A stretch of 11,476 bases of DNA from DATLXH01 sp035576005 (GTDB taxonomy: Bacteria > Acidobacteriota > Thermoanaerobaculia > Gp7-AA8): the NCBI GenBank assembly GCA_035576005.1, contig DATLXH010000064.1, positions 1 through 11,476 of the forward strand, given 5' to 3'. The notes under the pieces are model-generated. The model was not told the DNA's origin, did not search any database, and saw only the letters and a program-made list of their open reading frames with translations. Below are positions 1-5,493 of the stretch, piece after piece; within the stretch, counting starts at the first letter, position 1, and every line of letters starts with the position of its first letter. The translations under genes and the position numbers were made by a program.

Positions 1-146
1 GAGAGTGGCTTGGCTGCGAGGCGTACGGCGATTTTGCGACGAAGGCATAGTCGACACTATGTAAAGGAGCGAAATTGCCGTGCAACGAAGCAGACAGGCC
101 GCTATCCGTCGTCTCGCGGCGAAGGTCTGTGAGAAATGCGGGGCTA
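1..146 (+). repeat. Structured dispersed repeat, copy 1 (cut by the left edge)
   Basis: Bases 51-146 match the reverse complement of 8176-8270 with about four substitutions and one extra G, so this is one of two long copies of a dispersed repeat in opposite orientations. Bases 7-100 fold into one long interrupted hairpin: 7-17 with 90-100, 23-37 with 69-83, and a perfect core CATAGT-CGAC-ACTATG at 46-61. A second small hairpin is possible further right (CAGAC 91-95 with GTCTG, CCGC with GCGG). The right end carries the family end sequence CTGTGAGAAATGCGGGGCTA (127-146), one G longer than the other copies. No transposase is encoded. The first ~50 bases are not shared with the second copy, and the element probably continues left of the window. 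Short ORFs through it are translations of the repeat. Confidence 0.75.
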
Positions 147-563
147 GAGTCCGACGCGTTTACGAACTTTCACCTCCAGGCTGTTCATTTCTCCGGCATC
201 GGTTTCATGATCGTACCCATGCGCGTGGATCAAGCCGTGAACGAGGAGGTATCGCACTTCGGTTGGAAGTGAGTGTCGCTCGTCGCGCGCCTGTCGCTTG
301 GCCTGATCGATGGAGATCACGATGTCGCCCAGGGAGCCTTCTTCGTGCTCGCCCGGGAAAGTCAGGACATCTGTCGTTCGTTGCTTCCGGCGGAACCGTC
401 CGTTCAGCCTTGTCATCTCGAGATCGTCAACAAATGCGATCGAGACTTCCTGGTAACGGCGCTTTCCTCCGATTTCACGGAGGCAGCGGATGACGAAAGA
501 TTCGAGTTCCCGCCTGGAGAATCTGCGAATGAAAGCTCCGGAAATGTCGACCGTCACGTTCAC
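144..563 (-). CDS. ybeY: Endoribonuclease YbeY (16S rRNA 3'-end maturation / ribosome quality control)
   Basis: A 139-residue UPF0054/YbeY protein. This family is a zinc-dependent single-strand endoribonuclease acting in 16S rRNA 3'-end processing and late 70S quality control in the cytoplasm. The diagnostic zinc motif HGxxHxxGYDH is present, with ligands His109, His113 and His119; the family stretch TDVLTFP (63-69) and the GDIVIS strand (79-84) are also seen. The start is GTG at 563, with GGAG six bases upstream on the minus strand; GTG starts its frame in a 4-nt overlap (GTGA) with an 18-codon ORF. Length is slightly short for the family (usually about 150), and the C-terminus ends right after the motif helix. 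The TAG stop (146-144) is the last three bases of a dispersed repeat, so repeat insertion may have set the C-terminus. It follows phoH, the usual partner. Identification is firm. Confidence 0.95.
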   Translation of the reverse strand: MNVTVDISGAFIRRFSRRELESFVIRCLREIGGKRRYQEVSIAFVDDLEMTRLNGRFRRKQRTTDVLTFPGEHEEGSLGDIVISIDQAKRQARDERHSLPTEVRYLLVHGLIHAHGYDHETDAGEMNSLEVKVRKRVGL

Positions 564-616
564 ACGTGACTCCAGTGGGGCCCGGCGCGCCGCAGGCGCT
601 TACGGTCGCGGGTCAT
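560..616 (-). CDS. Possible 18-residue leader ORF coupled to ybeY
   Basis: On the minus strand an ATG at 616 has a strong Shine-Dalgarno (GAGGAG, 628-623) at six-base spacing. It opens an 18-codon frame reading MTRDRKRLRRAGPHWSHV. Its TGA stop (562-560) overlaps the ybeY GTG start in a GTGA 4-nt overlap, the classic arrangement for translational coupling. It sits in the 120-nt gap between phoH and ybeY. The peptide is very basic, with no recognised family, and GC-rich DNA makes such Arg-rich short frames by chance. It could instead be a remnant of an in-frame ybeY extension. The ribosome-binding site and overlap are seen directly; that it is translated is inference. Confidence 0.35.
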   Translation of the reverse strand: MTRDRKRLRRAGPHWSHV

Positions 617-683
617 TGCAAGCTCCTCGCGACCCACGCCGGACATTGGAATGCCCGGCCACAATCATCCCGGTCGCGCCGAA

Positions 684-1640
684 TCAGTGGTTCCCCGGGC
701 GATCTTTTTCCACCGCGTCGTACGCTACGACGATTTTCCCTACGAGCGGATGACGTACGACGTCGCGGTTCCCGAACTCGAAAAAGCGGATGCCGTCGAC
801 GTGCTTGAGGATCTCGTGAGCTTCCTTCAGCCCGCTTCGCTTTCCGTCCGGAAGGTCGATCTGCGTGACATCGCCGGTGATGACGGCTTTGGAGCCAAAG
901 CCGAGTCTGGTGAGAAACATCTTCATCTGCTCGGGAGTCGTATTCTGCGCTTCGTCGAGGATGATGAAGGAATCGTTGAGAGTGCGGCCTCGCATGAAAG
1001 CGAGAGGTGCGATCTCGATGGCACTTCGCTCCATCATCTTTTCGACTTTCTCGAAGCCGATGATGTCGTAGAGCGAGTCATACAGAGGGCGCAGGTAAGG
1101 GTTGATCTTCTCAGCGAGGTCTCCGGGTAGGAATCCGAGCTTCTCACCCGCCTCGACCGCTGGCCGGCAGAGGATGATCCGCTTGATGGACTTCTCGCCG
1201 AGTGCGGCCGCCGCGGCGGCAACCGCGAGGAAAGTTTTGCCTGTACCGGCGGGACCGATCGCAAATGTGATGTCGAAGTCCTGCATCGATTTGAGGTAGA
1301 GCTTCTGCGCCATGTTGCGTGGGGTGACGATTTTCCTGAGTGCCGGCTGAATGGAGTCATCAAGGAAAAAATCGACGAGACTCGCATCGGGACGATCACG
1401 GAGAACTCTGACTCCCGTCGAAAGGTCCGAACGTTTGAGGATATGTCCGCGATCGAGGAGTTGCTGCATCTCGCTCAGCAGCTTTTCGGCCGCAGCGACG
1501 TTCTCTGCATCTCCTTTCATCACGACCTCGCCGTTGCGGGCAGAGATCTTTACTTTGAATGCGTCCTCGAGCATCCGCAGATTTTCATCCTGGATCCCGA
1601 ACAACGTGGTGATTCCTTCATTGGTCAGCGTCAACGCCAT
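684..1640 (-). CDS. ybeZ: PhoH-like ATPase (YbeZ family)
   Basis: A 318-residue PhoH-family protein, a cytoplasmic P-loop ATPase with a helicase-like core; the family is linked to RNA metabolism and YbeY function. An N-terminal KH-like segment (about 7-63, with a KISARNGEVVMKGD-type strand) precedes the PhoH domain (about 108-312). The domain has Walker A GPAGTGKT (129-136), the family block RPAVEAGEKLGFLPGD (159-174) and Walker B ILDEAQN (227-233), followed by the ITGDVTQIDLP block (255-264). Length is typical. The ATG at 1640 gives the complete KH-like start, but the upstream ribosome-binding site is weak (AGGAAG about 11 nt away). ybeY follows 120 nt downstream, as in many bacteria, without the intervening HD-domain membrane protein gene found in some lineages. 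Confidence 0.94.
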   Translation of the reverse strand: MALTLTNEGITTLFGIQDENLRMLEDAFKVKISARNGEVVMKGDAENVAAAEKLLSEMQQLLDRGHILKRSDLSTGVRVLRDRPDASLVDFFLDDSIQPALRKIVTPRNMAQKLYLKSMQDFDITFAIGPAGTGKTFLAVAAAAAALGEKSIKRIILCRPAVEAGEKLGFLPGDLAEKINPYLRPLYDSLYDIIGFEKVEKMMERSAIEIAPLAFMRGRTLNDSFIILDEAQNTTPEQMKMFLTRLGFGSKAVITGDVTQIDLPDGKRSGLKEAHEILKHVDGIRFFEFGNRDVVRHPLVGKIVVAYDAVEKDRPGNH

Positions 1641-1679
1641 CGTCGATGATCTTCCTATCGCATCTGCTCGTCAGTTGGG

Positions 1680-1829
1680 TCATGACTCTGCAGACAGTGC
1701 TCGTCTGCTTTGTCGCGCTCGAAAAGGGAACCTCTTCGAATGAAAATTCCGCTCGGAAGTGCAACGTCCGATCACTCGCGCGTCCGCACGATTCGTCAGG
1801 CAACCGGGAAAGAATCGCATGCTCATCAT
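1680..1829 (-). CDS. Doubtful 49-residue ORF between rsmD and phoH
   Basis: On the minus strand an ATG at 1829 overlaps the rsmD TGA stop (1828-1826) as ATGA and opens a 49-codon frame ending at TGA 1682-1680, 39 nt before the phoH start. It fills nearly all of the 185-bp gap. The peptide is arginine- and serine-rich with no hydrophobic segment and no recognised family, and no Shine-Dalgarno is visible, so translation would depend on coupling to rsmD. Alternative in-frame ATGs lie at 1826 and 1820. It may be a chance frame in GC-rich leader DNA. A short hairpin (GCAGAC 1690-1695 with GTCTGC 1703-1708) falls near its end. Confidence 0.15.
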   Translation of the reverse strand: MMSMRFFPGCLTNRADARVIGRCTSERNFHSKRFPFRARQSRRALSAES

Positions 1830-2389
1830 CCCGGGGCGGACGTCTCGAAGAACGTGATGGAAACCTCGCCGTAGACCGCCGATCGCTCGAGCTTGAGCCT
1901 GCCCGCAGTGACCCGGTTGAAAGGATCCGTCCCGGAGCGGTGCTCGATCGCGATGAGTGCCTCGGCGGCCAGCGGGAGCTGGGAGTCGAGAGCGCCAAGG
2001 AGCTCAGCGTATCTGGGAAAATCGTACGGCGGGTCTGCGTACACCACCGACCACTGCTCCTGGGGAACGAGTCGCTTGATTCCCGCGAAGGCATCGGCGG
2101 CGATCACCTTGATCGGAAGATTCAGGGCTGCTGAGCGCTCCCGGATCGCATCGGCGGCTTTCCTTGAAGACTCGATGGCGCACGCGAGGCTGGCCCCACG
2201 AGAGACGGCTTCGAATGAGAAGATTCCACTACCCGCGAAGAGATCCAGAAATCGCGCTCCTTCGATCCTGTCGCCGACGATGTTGAAGAACGCCTGCCGC
2301 GCTCGCTCGGAAGTTGGGCGCAGCCCATGCGCCGGGAGGGGCATGCGGCGCCCTCGCAAACTGCCACCGCTGATTCGAAGGCCCGCCAT
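1826..2389 (-). CDS. rsmD: 16S rRNA (guanine(966)-N(2))-methyltransferase RsmD
   Basis: A 187-residue class I SAM-dependent methyltransferase of the RsmD family, which methylates N2 of G966 in 16S rRNA during 30S assembly. Seen in the sequence: the N-terminal RISGGSLRGR strand (5-14), the RsmD signature LRPTSERARQAFFNIV (23-38), SAM-binding motif I FLDLFAGSG (47-55), an acidic end of strand 2 (IESS, 72-75) and the catalytic DPPY motif (119-122). Length is normal for the family. The ATG at 2389 shares one base with the stop of the upstream secreted-protein gene (TGATG), so translation is probably coupled; no independent Shine-Dalgarno is evident. It belongs to the RNA-maturation operon with the CCA/PAP-type enzyme, phoH and ybeY. 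Confidence 0.94.
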   Translation of the reverse strand: MAGLRISGGSLRGRRMPLPAHGLRPTSERARQAFFNIVGDRIEGARFLDLFAGSGIFSFEAVSRGASLACAIESSRKAADAIRERSAALNLPIKVIAADAFAGIKRLVPQEQWSVVYADPPYDFPRYAELLGALDSQLPLAAEALIAIEHRSGTDPFNRVTAGRLKLERSAVYGEVSITFFETSAPG

Positions 2390-3195
2390 CAGTCGCGAGC
2401 AACCCGCTCGCCGCGACCCCCGATGAAGAGGTTATGAATGTCCTGGACCGTCACGTACATCCTGGTCGGCTGGCCGATCCCGATCAGCTCGACAATCTCG
2501 CCACCATTGAGAAGGCGACTTACCTCGTAACTCTTCTTGTCGTCAGCTACCAGCCGATCACCAACTTTTGGCACGTACCGAGTCATCGGATTCGTCACGT
2601 CGCGATCCTCGGAAATCGCGCGAAACAGGTCCTGGAGCAGCGCACGTTGTCTCTCCAGCTCGACCGGAAGGATGATCGCTGGATCAAAGCTGCGCTGTGA
2701 CACAGCACCGCTGGTGTCGCGGATCCGGATCATGGCCGTGCCGGGCGAGCTACCGGTCAGCGATTGACCTGCCACAGATTTCAGCAGAGCGCTGTCGAGG
2801 TTCCGGATGTACGACTCGAAGGCGTCATCCGGCAGAATGACTCTCTTCTGAATCGTGCCTTCTTTCCCTTCCACCCGGATCGCAACCAATCCTCGGGCGA
2901 AGATCGTGATTCTCTGCAGCACTCCAGGATATCGAACCGTGTAGTCGACAATTGCCTGTGGCAGTTTGCCGTCTACAGCCTGAGAGCCGGTGACGTGTCT
3001 GGTACCAGCGAGCTCCGGGATCTCGTACTTTTTGAGCTGCTTCTCACGGGCGCTGGGTAGCGGGGTCATGATGGAGCCACCGAGCGGTGCTCTTTCGAGC
3101 CGGGGTGACGGGGGTTCCTGAGGATCGGTTTGCGCGAGACCAGCAAACGGATGGCCCATCAGAAGAATCAAAGCAATGAGTAAGTTTTGTTTCAC
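2389..3195 (-). CDS. Secreted protein of unknown function in an RNA-maturation operon
   Basis: A 268-residue protein that I do not recognise. It starts with a typical Sec signal peptide: Lys2, a hydrophobic core at about 5-13, and a likely cleavage site after Ala21 in the AGLAQ context. A proline-rich stretch follows (about 23-50), then a region predicted to alternate strands and helices, including a basic strand segment (VAIRVEGKEGTIQKRVILPDDAF, about 104-126). No cysteines, transmembrane helices or catalytic motifs stand out, so a periplasmic location is likely. The GTG start at 3195 overlaps the stop of the upstream nucleotidyltransferase gene by four bases (GTGA), and its own stop overlaps rsmD by one base, so it is embedded in the operon. 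The proline-rich linker suggests an envelope or binding role, but function is unknown. Confidence 0.85.
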   Translation of the reverse strand: MKQNLLIALILLMGHPFAGLAQTDPQEPPSPRLERAPLGGSIMTPLPSAREKQLKKYEIPELAGTRHVTGSQAVDGKLPQAIVDYTVRYPGVLQRITIFARGLVAIRVEGKEGTIQKRVILPDDAFESYIRNLDSALLKSVAGQSLTGSSPGTAMIRIRDTSGAVSQRSFDPAIILPVELERQRALLQDLFRAISEDRDVTNPMTRYVPKVGDRLVADDKKSYEVSRLLNGGEIVELIGIGQPTRMYVTVQDIHNLFIGGRGERVARD

Positions 3196-4445
3196 GATAC
3201 CCGATTGGGATTGTCCTGCTGCGCTCCCGATGAACGTTCTTCAAGATACTGCAACCCGAGATTGCGCGCAAAACTGGCGGACGCGCTCTGCGCGATCTGC
3301 CCCAGCGCGAGTGCGTAGCGGGTCTCCCGAAGTGCGCGGCCGAGGTGGGGCCCCGGCTGGAGCCCGAGACTTTCGACGTCGAAGTCGAGTTTGACATTCT
3401 GGAGCGAGCGGAGCGGTTGCAAAGCAGAGACGAGCGCAGGGAAGAGGGCTTCCACCATCGCAACAGTCTCAACAGCTGCGCGGTCCAGGATGGAGAGTGA
3501 CTCTCGGCCGGGTGACGCCTGGTTCAGCTGTGCCGCGAGCTGCATCGCGGTCGGTCTGATCGATGCGAGATTTCGTCTTCGCCGGTCGGATAAACCCGAA
3601 CCGGTGAGATTTTCCTGTTCCGGATTGTCGATCAGGAACGACAGGAACAGAATCTCGGAGTCTGCATCAGGCCATGAGCGAGAGGCGGTTTCCAATCGAT
3701 CCAGCTCCGGGCGCGAGGGGGAGGCTGCGGATGAGAGAAACGATTTCAAGGCCCCAAAGCGCGTGAAGACGTCCAACAGAGCGGCGACTCCTGATTCACG
3801 GAAGGCAAGAAAAACCTCGCGCCAGACTCGTTCCCTCGACAGAGAGGTCAGGGCGTTGGAACTGATCGCTGCGATGAGCAGCGCCTCAGTGTGCCGGTCG
3901 AGAGCGAAGTTGAATCTGGCTGCGAGACGAAGCGCGCGCAGAATGCGTGTCGGGTCGTCGAAAAAGCTTGCGTCATGCAGGATGCGAATGATCCCCGCGT
4001 CGAGGTCTCTTTCCCCTCCCCACGGATCATGGATCTTTCCAGCGGTCAATTCGACAGCGATCGCGTTGATTGTGAAGTCGCGGCGTCCCAGGTCGTGGCT
4101 CAGATCGTCAGCTTCCACCTCGGGAAGGGCGCCGGGATGTGTGTAACGCTCGGATCTTGTGGTTGTGATGTCGATCGCAATCCCATCGCTCAGTTCCAGC
4201 TTGTGGGTCAGAAAACGGGGATACGACGTGAGCTGTCCGGAGAGTCGCGCGGCCAGCGCCGCGGCGAACGGTTGTGCGTCGTCTGCGACTGTTAGATCGA
4301 GATCGCTGAAGCTCCGTCCCAGCATACGGTCACGTACCGGCCCGCCGATGACGTACACGGGCGAGAGGTTTCGCGACGCCAGATCTCTGGCCGCTTCGAG
4401 AATCGTGTCGAATGGCTCTCCGAGATGAGAGAAGAGCTCAGGCAT
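3192..4445 (-). CDS. Class II tRNA nucleotidyltransferase / poly(A) polymerase family protein
   Basis: A 417-residue enzyme of the class II CCA-adding/poly(A) polymerase family. It adds CCA (or A residues) to RNA 3' ends from nucleoside triphosphates in the cytoplasm. The nucleotidyltransferase head (about 28-180) shows GGPVRD (34-39), the metal-binding pair Asp48 and Asp50 in SDLDLTV, RRDFTINA (121-128) and DDPTRILRALRLAARF (163-178). The rest is the helical RNA-binding body and tail. No HD phosphohydrolase motif is evident. I chose ATG 4445 over an upstream in-frame start near 4628 because GGAGG sits eight bases before it and the extra N-terminal stretch would overlap the glycosyltransferase-like gene and looks noncoding. 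Overlap with the upstream gene is then 8 nt. Whether it adds CCA, only part of CCA, or poly(A) cannot be decided from sequence alone. Confidence 0.9.
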   Translation of the reverse strand: MPELFSHLGEPFDTILEAARDLASRNLSPVYVIGGPVRDRMLGRSFSDLDLTVADDAQPFAAALAARLSGQLTSYPRFLTHKLELSDGIAIDITTTRSERYTHPGALPEVEADDLSHDLGRRDFTINAIAVELTAGKIHDPWGGERDLDAGIIRILHDASFFDDPTRILRALRLAARFNFALDRHTEALLIAAISSNALTSLSRERVWREVFLAFRESGVAALLDVFTRFGALKSFLSSAASPSRPELDRLETASRSWPDADSEILFLSFLIDNPEQENLTGSGLSDRRRRNLASIRPTAMQLAAQLNQASPGRESLSILDRAAVETVAMVEALFPALVSALQPLRSLQNVKLDFDVESLGLQPGPHLGRALRETRYALALGQIAQSASASFARNLGLQYLEERSSGAQQDNPNRVS

Positions 4446-5301
4446 CGGTGATCCTCCGGTAGAGCGCGAGCAGTGCACTCGACCGCTGTGTCGGGCTGAA
4501 TTGAAGCCTGCGGGAGGCAGCGTGGATGGCTTTCTCACTGGACTGATCGTGCCGGAAGAGCGCAGATGCAATCGCGTGAGTGAGCTCATTCGGGTCCCGC
4601 GGCACCAGAAATCCTGCGCGCCCTTCATCCAGCCTCAGCGAGTTGATCGTCGTGCGGGCTGCCACGACAGGAGTCAGCGTGGCTAAAGCCTCCAGGACCA
4701 TGCCGTCCAGATCATCCTCTTCTGCGGGATCAACCCAGACGTCCAGGCTTGCGAAATCCGCGACGTCGGGCGGATTCTCGAAGAGCTCCCACTCGAGATC
4801 GTCGCGAAATCGCTCCAGACGCAGATAGGTTTGTTCGCAGATCAGCTTGATCGAATGGCGACTTCCTTCGTACGTCCCGATCCGGATAGGCGAGCGGCTC
4901 GCGCGAGGACCAGGGGCCAGCAGAAAGCGCGGGTGTACGGCTTCGGGGATCGGCGTTTCTCCCCATGGCCTGGTGAGCGCCGCGGGCTGTCTGGCTTTGT
5001 TCCAGCCGAAACTCGATTTCTTCGGAGGCGTGGGGGAGATGTACGGAATGGCGAGCTGTTTGAGTGCGGCCACGGGCATGGCTTCGCCGTAGATGTGAAG
5101 CAGTGAAACGCCGAGGGTGCGTAACTCCGATGCCCATCGGTCGAACGGCAGCGGATTGTTGAGCTGATCCGTAATAGTCGATTCGTCAACTGATCGCCAG
5201 AAGTGCACAGGGAGTAATCCGGCCATGACTTCTCTGTCGATGAGTGCGGCATTCTGCTCGTAGCGCGAGGCATCGTGCAGAAGCAATTGGCCGATAACCA
5301 T
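4438..5301 (-). CDS. Glycosyltransferase-like protein (GT-B C-terminal fold)
   Basis: A 287-residue protein whose C-terminal half resembles a GT-B glycosyltransferase donor domain (family 1/4 type). Around 184-247 there is an aromatic/acidic segment DVWVDPAEEDDLDG followed by MVLEALATLTPVVAARTT (201-218) and GRAGFLVPRDPNELTHAIASAL (227-248), matching the usual pattern E-x3-G-x-PVVA...G-x-LV-x3-D-x2-EL. The N-terminal half (1-100) is short, with one possible Rossmann strand (LGVSLLHIYGEAMP), so the acceptor domain looks reduced; usual enzymes are 350-400 residues. It may therefore be degenerate or non-catalytic. Substrate is unknown. It is the first gene of the minus-strand operon. No Shine-Dalgarno precedes the ATG; an in-frame stop lies ten codons upstream, and a TACCAT sequence ends six bases before the ATG, possibly a leaderless start. 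Confidence 0.7.
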   Translation of the reverse strand: MVIGQLLLHDASRYEQNAALIDREVMAGLLPVHFWRSVDESTITDQLNNPLPFDRWASELRTLGVSLLHIYGEAMPVAALKQLAIPYISPTPPKKSSFGWNKARQPAALTRPWGETPIPEAVHPRFLLAPGPRASRSPIRIGTYEGSRHSIKLICEQTYLRLERFRDDLEWELFENPPDVADFASLDVWVDPAEEDDLDGMVLEALATLTPVVAARTTINSLRLDEGRAGFLVPRDPNELTHAIASALFRHDQSSEKAIHAASRRLQFSPTQRSSALLALYRRITDA

Positions 5302-5307
5302 GCGTTG

Positions 5308-5313
5308 ATGGTA
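5308..5313 (-). promoter_or_regulatory. Weak -10-like hexamer before the minus-strand operon
   Basis: On the minus strand TACCAT (4 of 6 matches to TATAAT) is followed by exactly six bases and the ATG of the glycosyltransferase-like gene. Transcription would begin at or next to the start codon, which fits the absence of a Shine-Dalgarno. No good -35 is visible. Confidence 0.2.
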
Positions 5314-5348
5314 AGGCAGACGAGGACATCACATGCATGGACATGACA

Positions 5349-5363
5349 CTGTGAGAAATGCGG
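5349..5363 (+). repeat. Solitary fragment of the CTGTGAGAAATGCGG repeat end
   Basis: CTGTGAGAAATGCGG is identical over 15 bases to the terminal inverted repeat of the element at 8176-8458 and to the right end of copy 1. It lies alone in the 192-bp divergent intergenic region between the glycosyltransferase-like gene and the GGDEF gene. No further homology to the long copies is visible around it, so it is either an eroded insertion or a chance shared motif. Confidence 0.55.
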
Positions 5364-5467
5364 TGAGGAGAATCGTGAACGCCCCCAGGACCAGGGGTGG
5401 TCGGGTTGACTTCACTGCGCATCCTGTACATCCGGCACGGCCACGGGCCGGGCAGCTGGTTGCAAAG

Positions 5468-5476
5468 TGCTAGAAT
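5468..5476 (+). promoter_or_regulatory. Extended -10 promoter element before the GGDEF gene
   Basis: TGCTAGAAT contains TG-n followed by TAGAAT (5 of 6 to TATAAT), a good extended -10. Transcription would start near 5483, about 11 bases before the ATG at 5494, which argues against use of the GTG at 5467. The surrounding 9-mer GCTAGAATG recurs upstream of the lipoprotein gene (8489-8497). No clear -35 is seen, as is common for extended -10 promoters. Confidence 0.45.
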
Positions 5477-5493
5477 GTCAGGCTCTGAAAACG

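Noticed and set aside
75..493. Plus-strand open frames of 65 and 137 codons at the left edge
   Set aside because: They begin in repeat copy 1 and run antisense to ybeY, whose zinc motif makes it the real gene.
1690..1708. Hairpin GCAGAC/GTCTGC as a terminator between rsmD and phoH
   Set aside because: Only six base pairs and no T-tract on the minus strand; at most a small leader structure.
3391..4146. 251-codon plus-strand frame
   Set aside because: Antisense to the nucleotidyltransferase gene, Arg/Ser-rich shadow translation without family motifs.
4446..4628. 61-residue N-terminal extension of the nucleotidyltransferase
   Set aside because: It overlaps the upstream gene in another frame, carries no family sequence, and a GGAGG stands at proper distance before the ATG at 4445.
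5467..5493. GTG start for the GGDEF protein
   Set aside because: It lies at the edge of the extended -10 element (5468-5476), so it would not be on a transcript from that promoter. It remains possible if a promoter lies further upstream.
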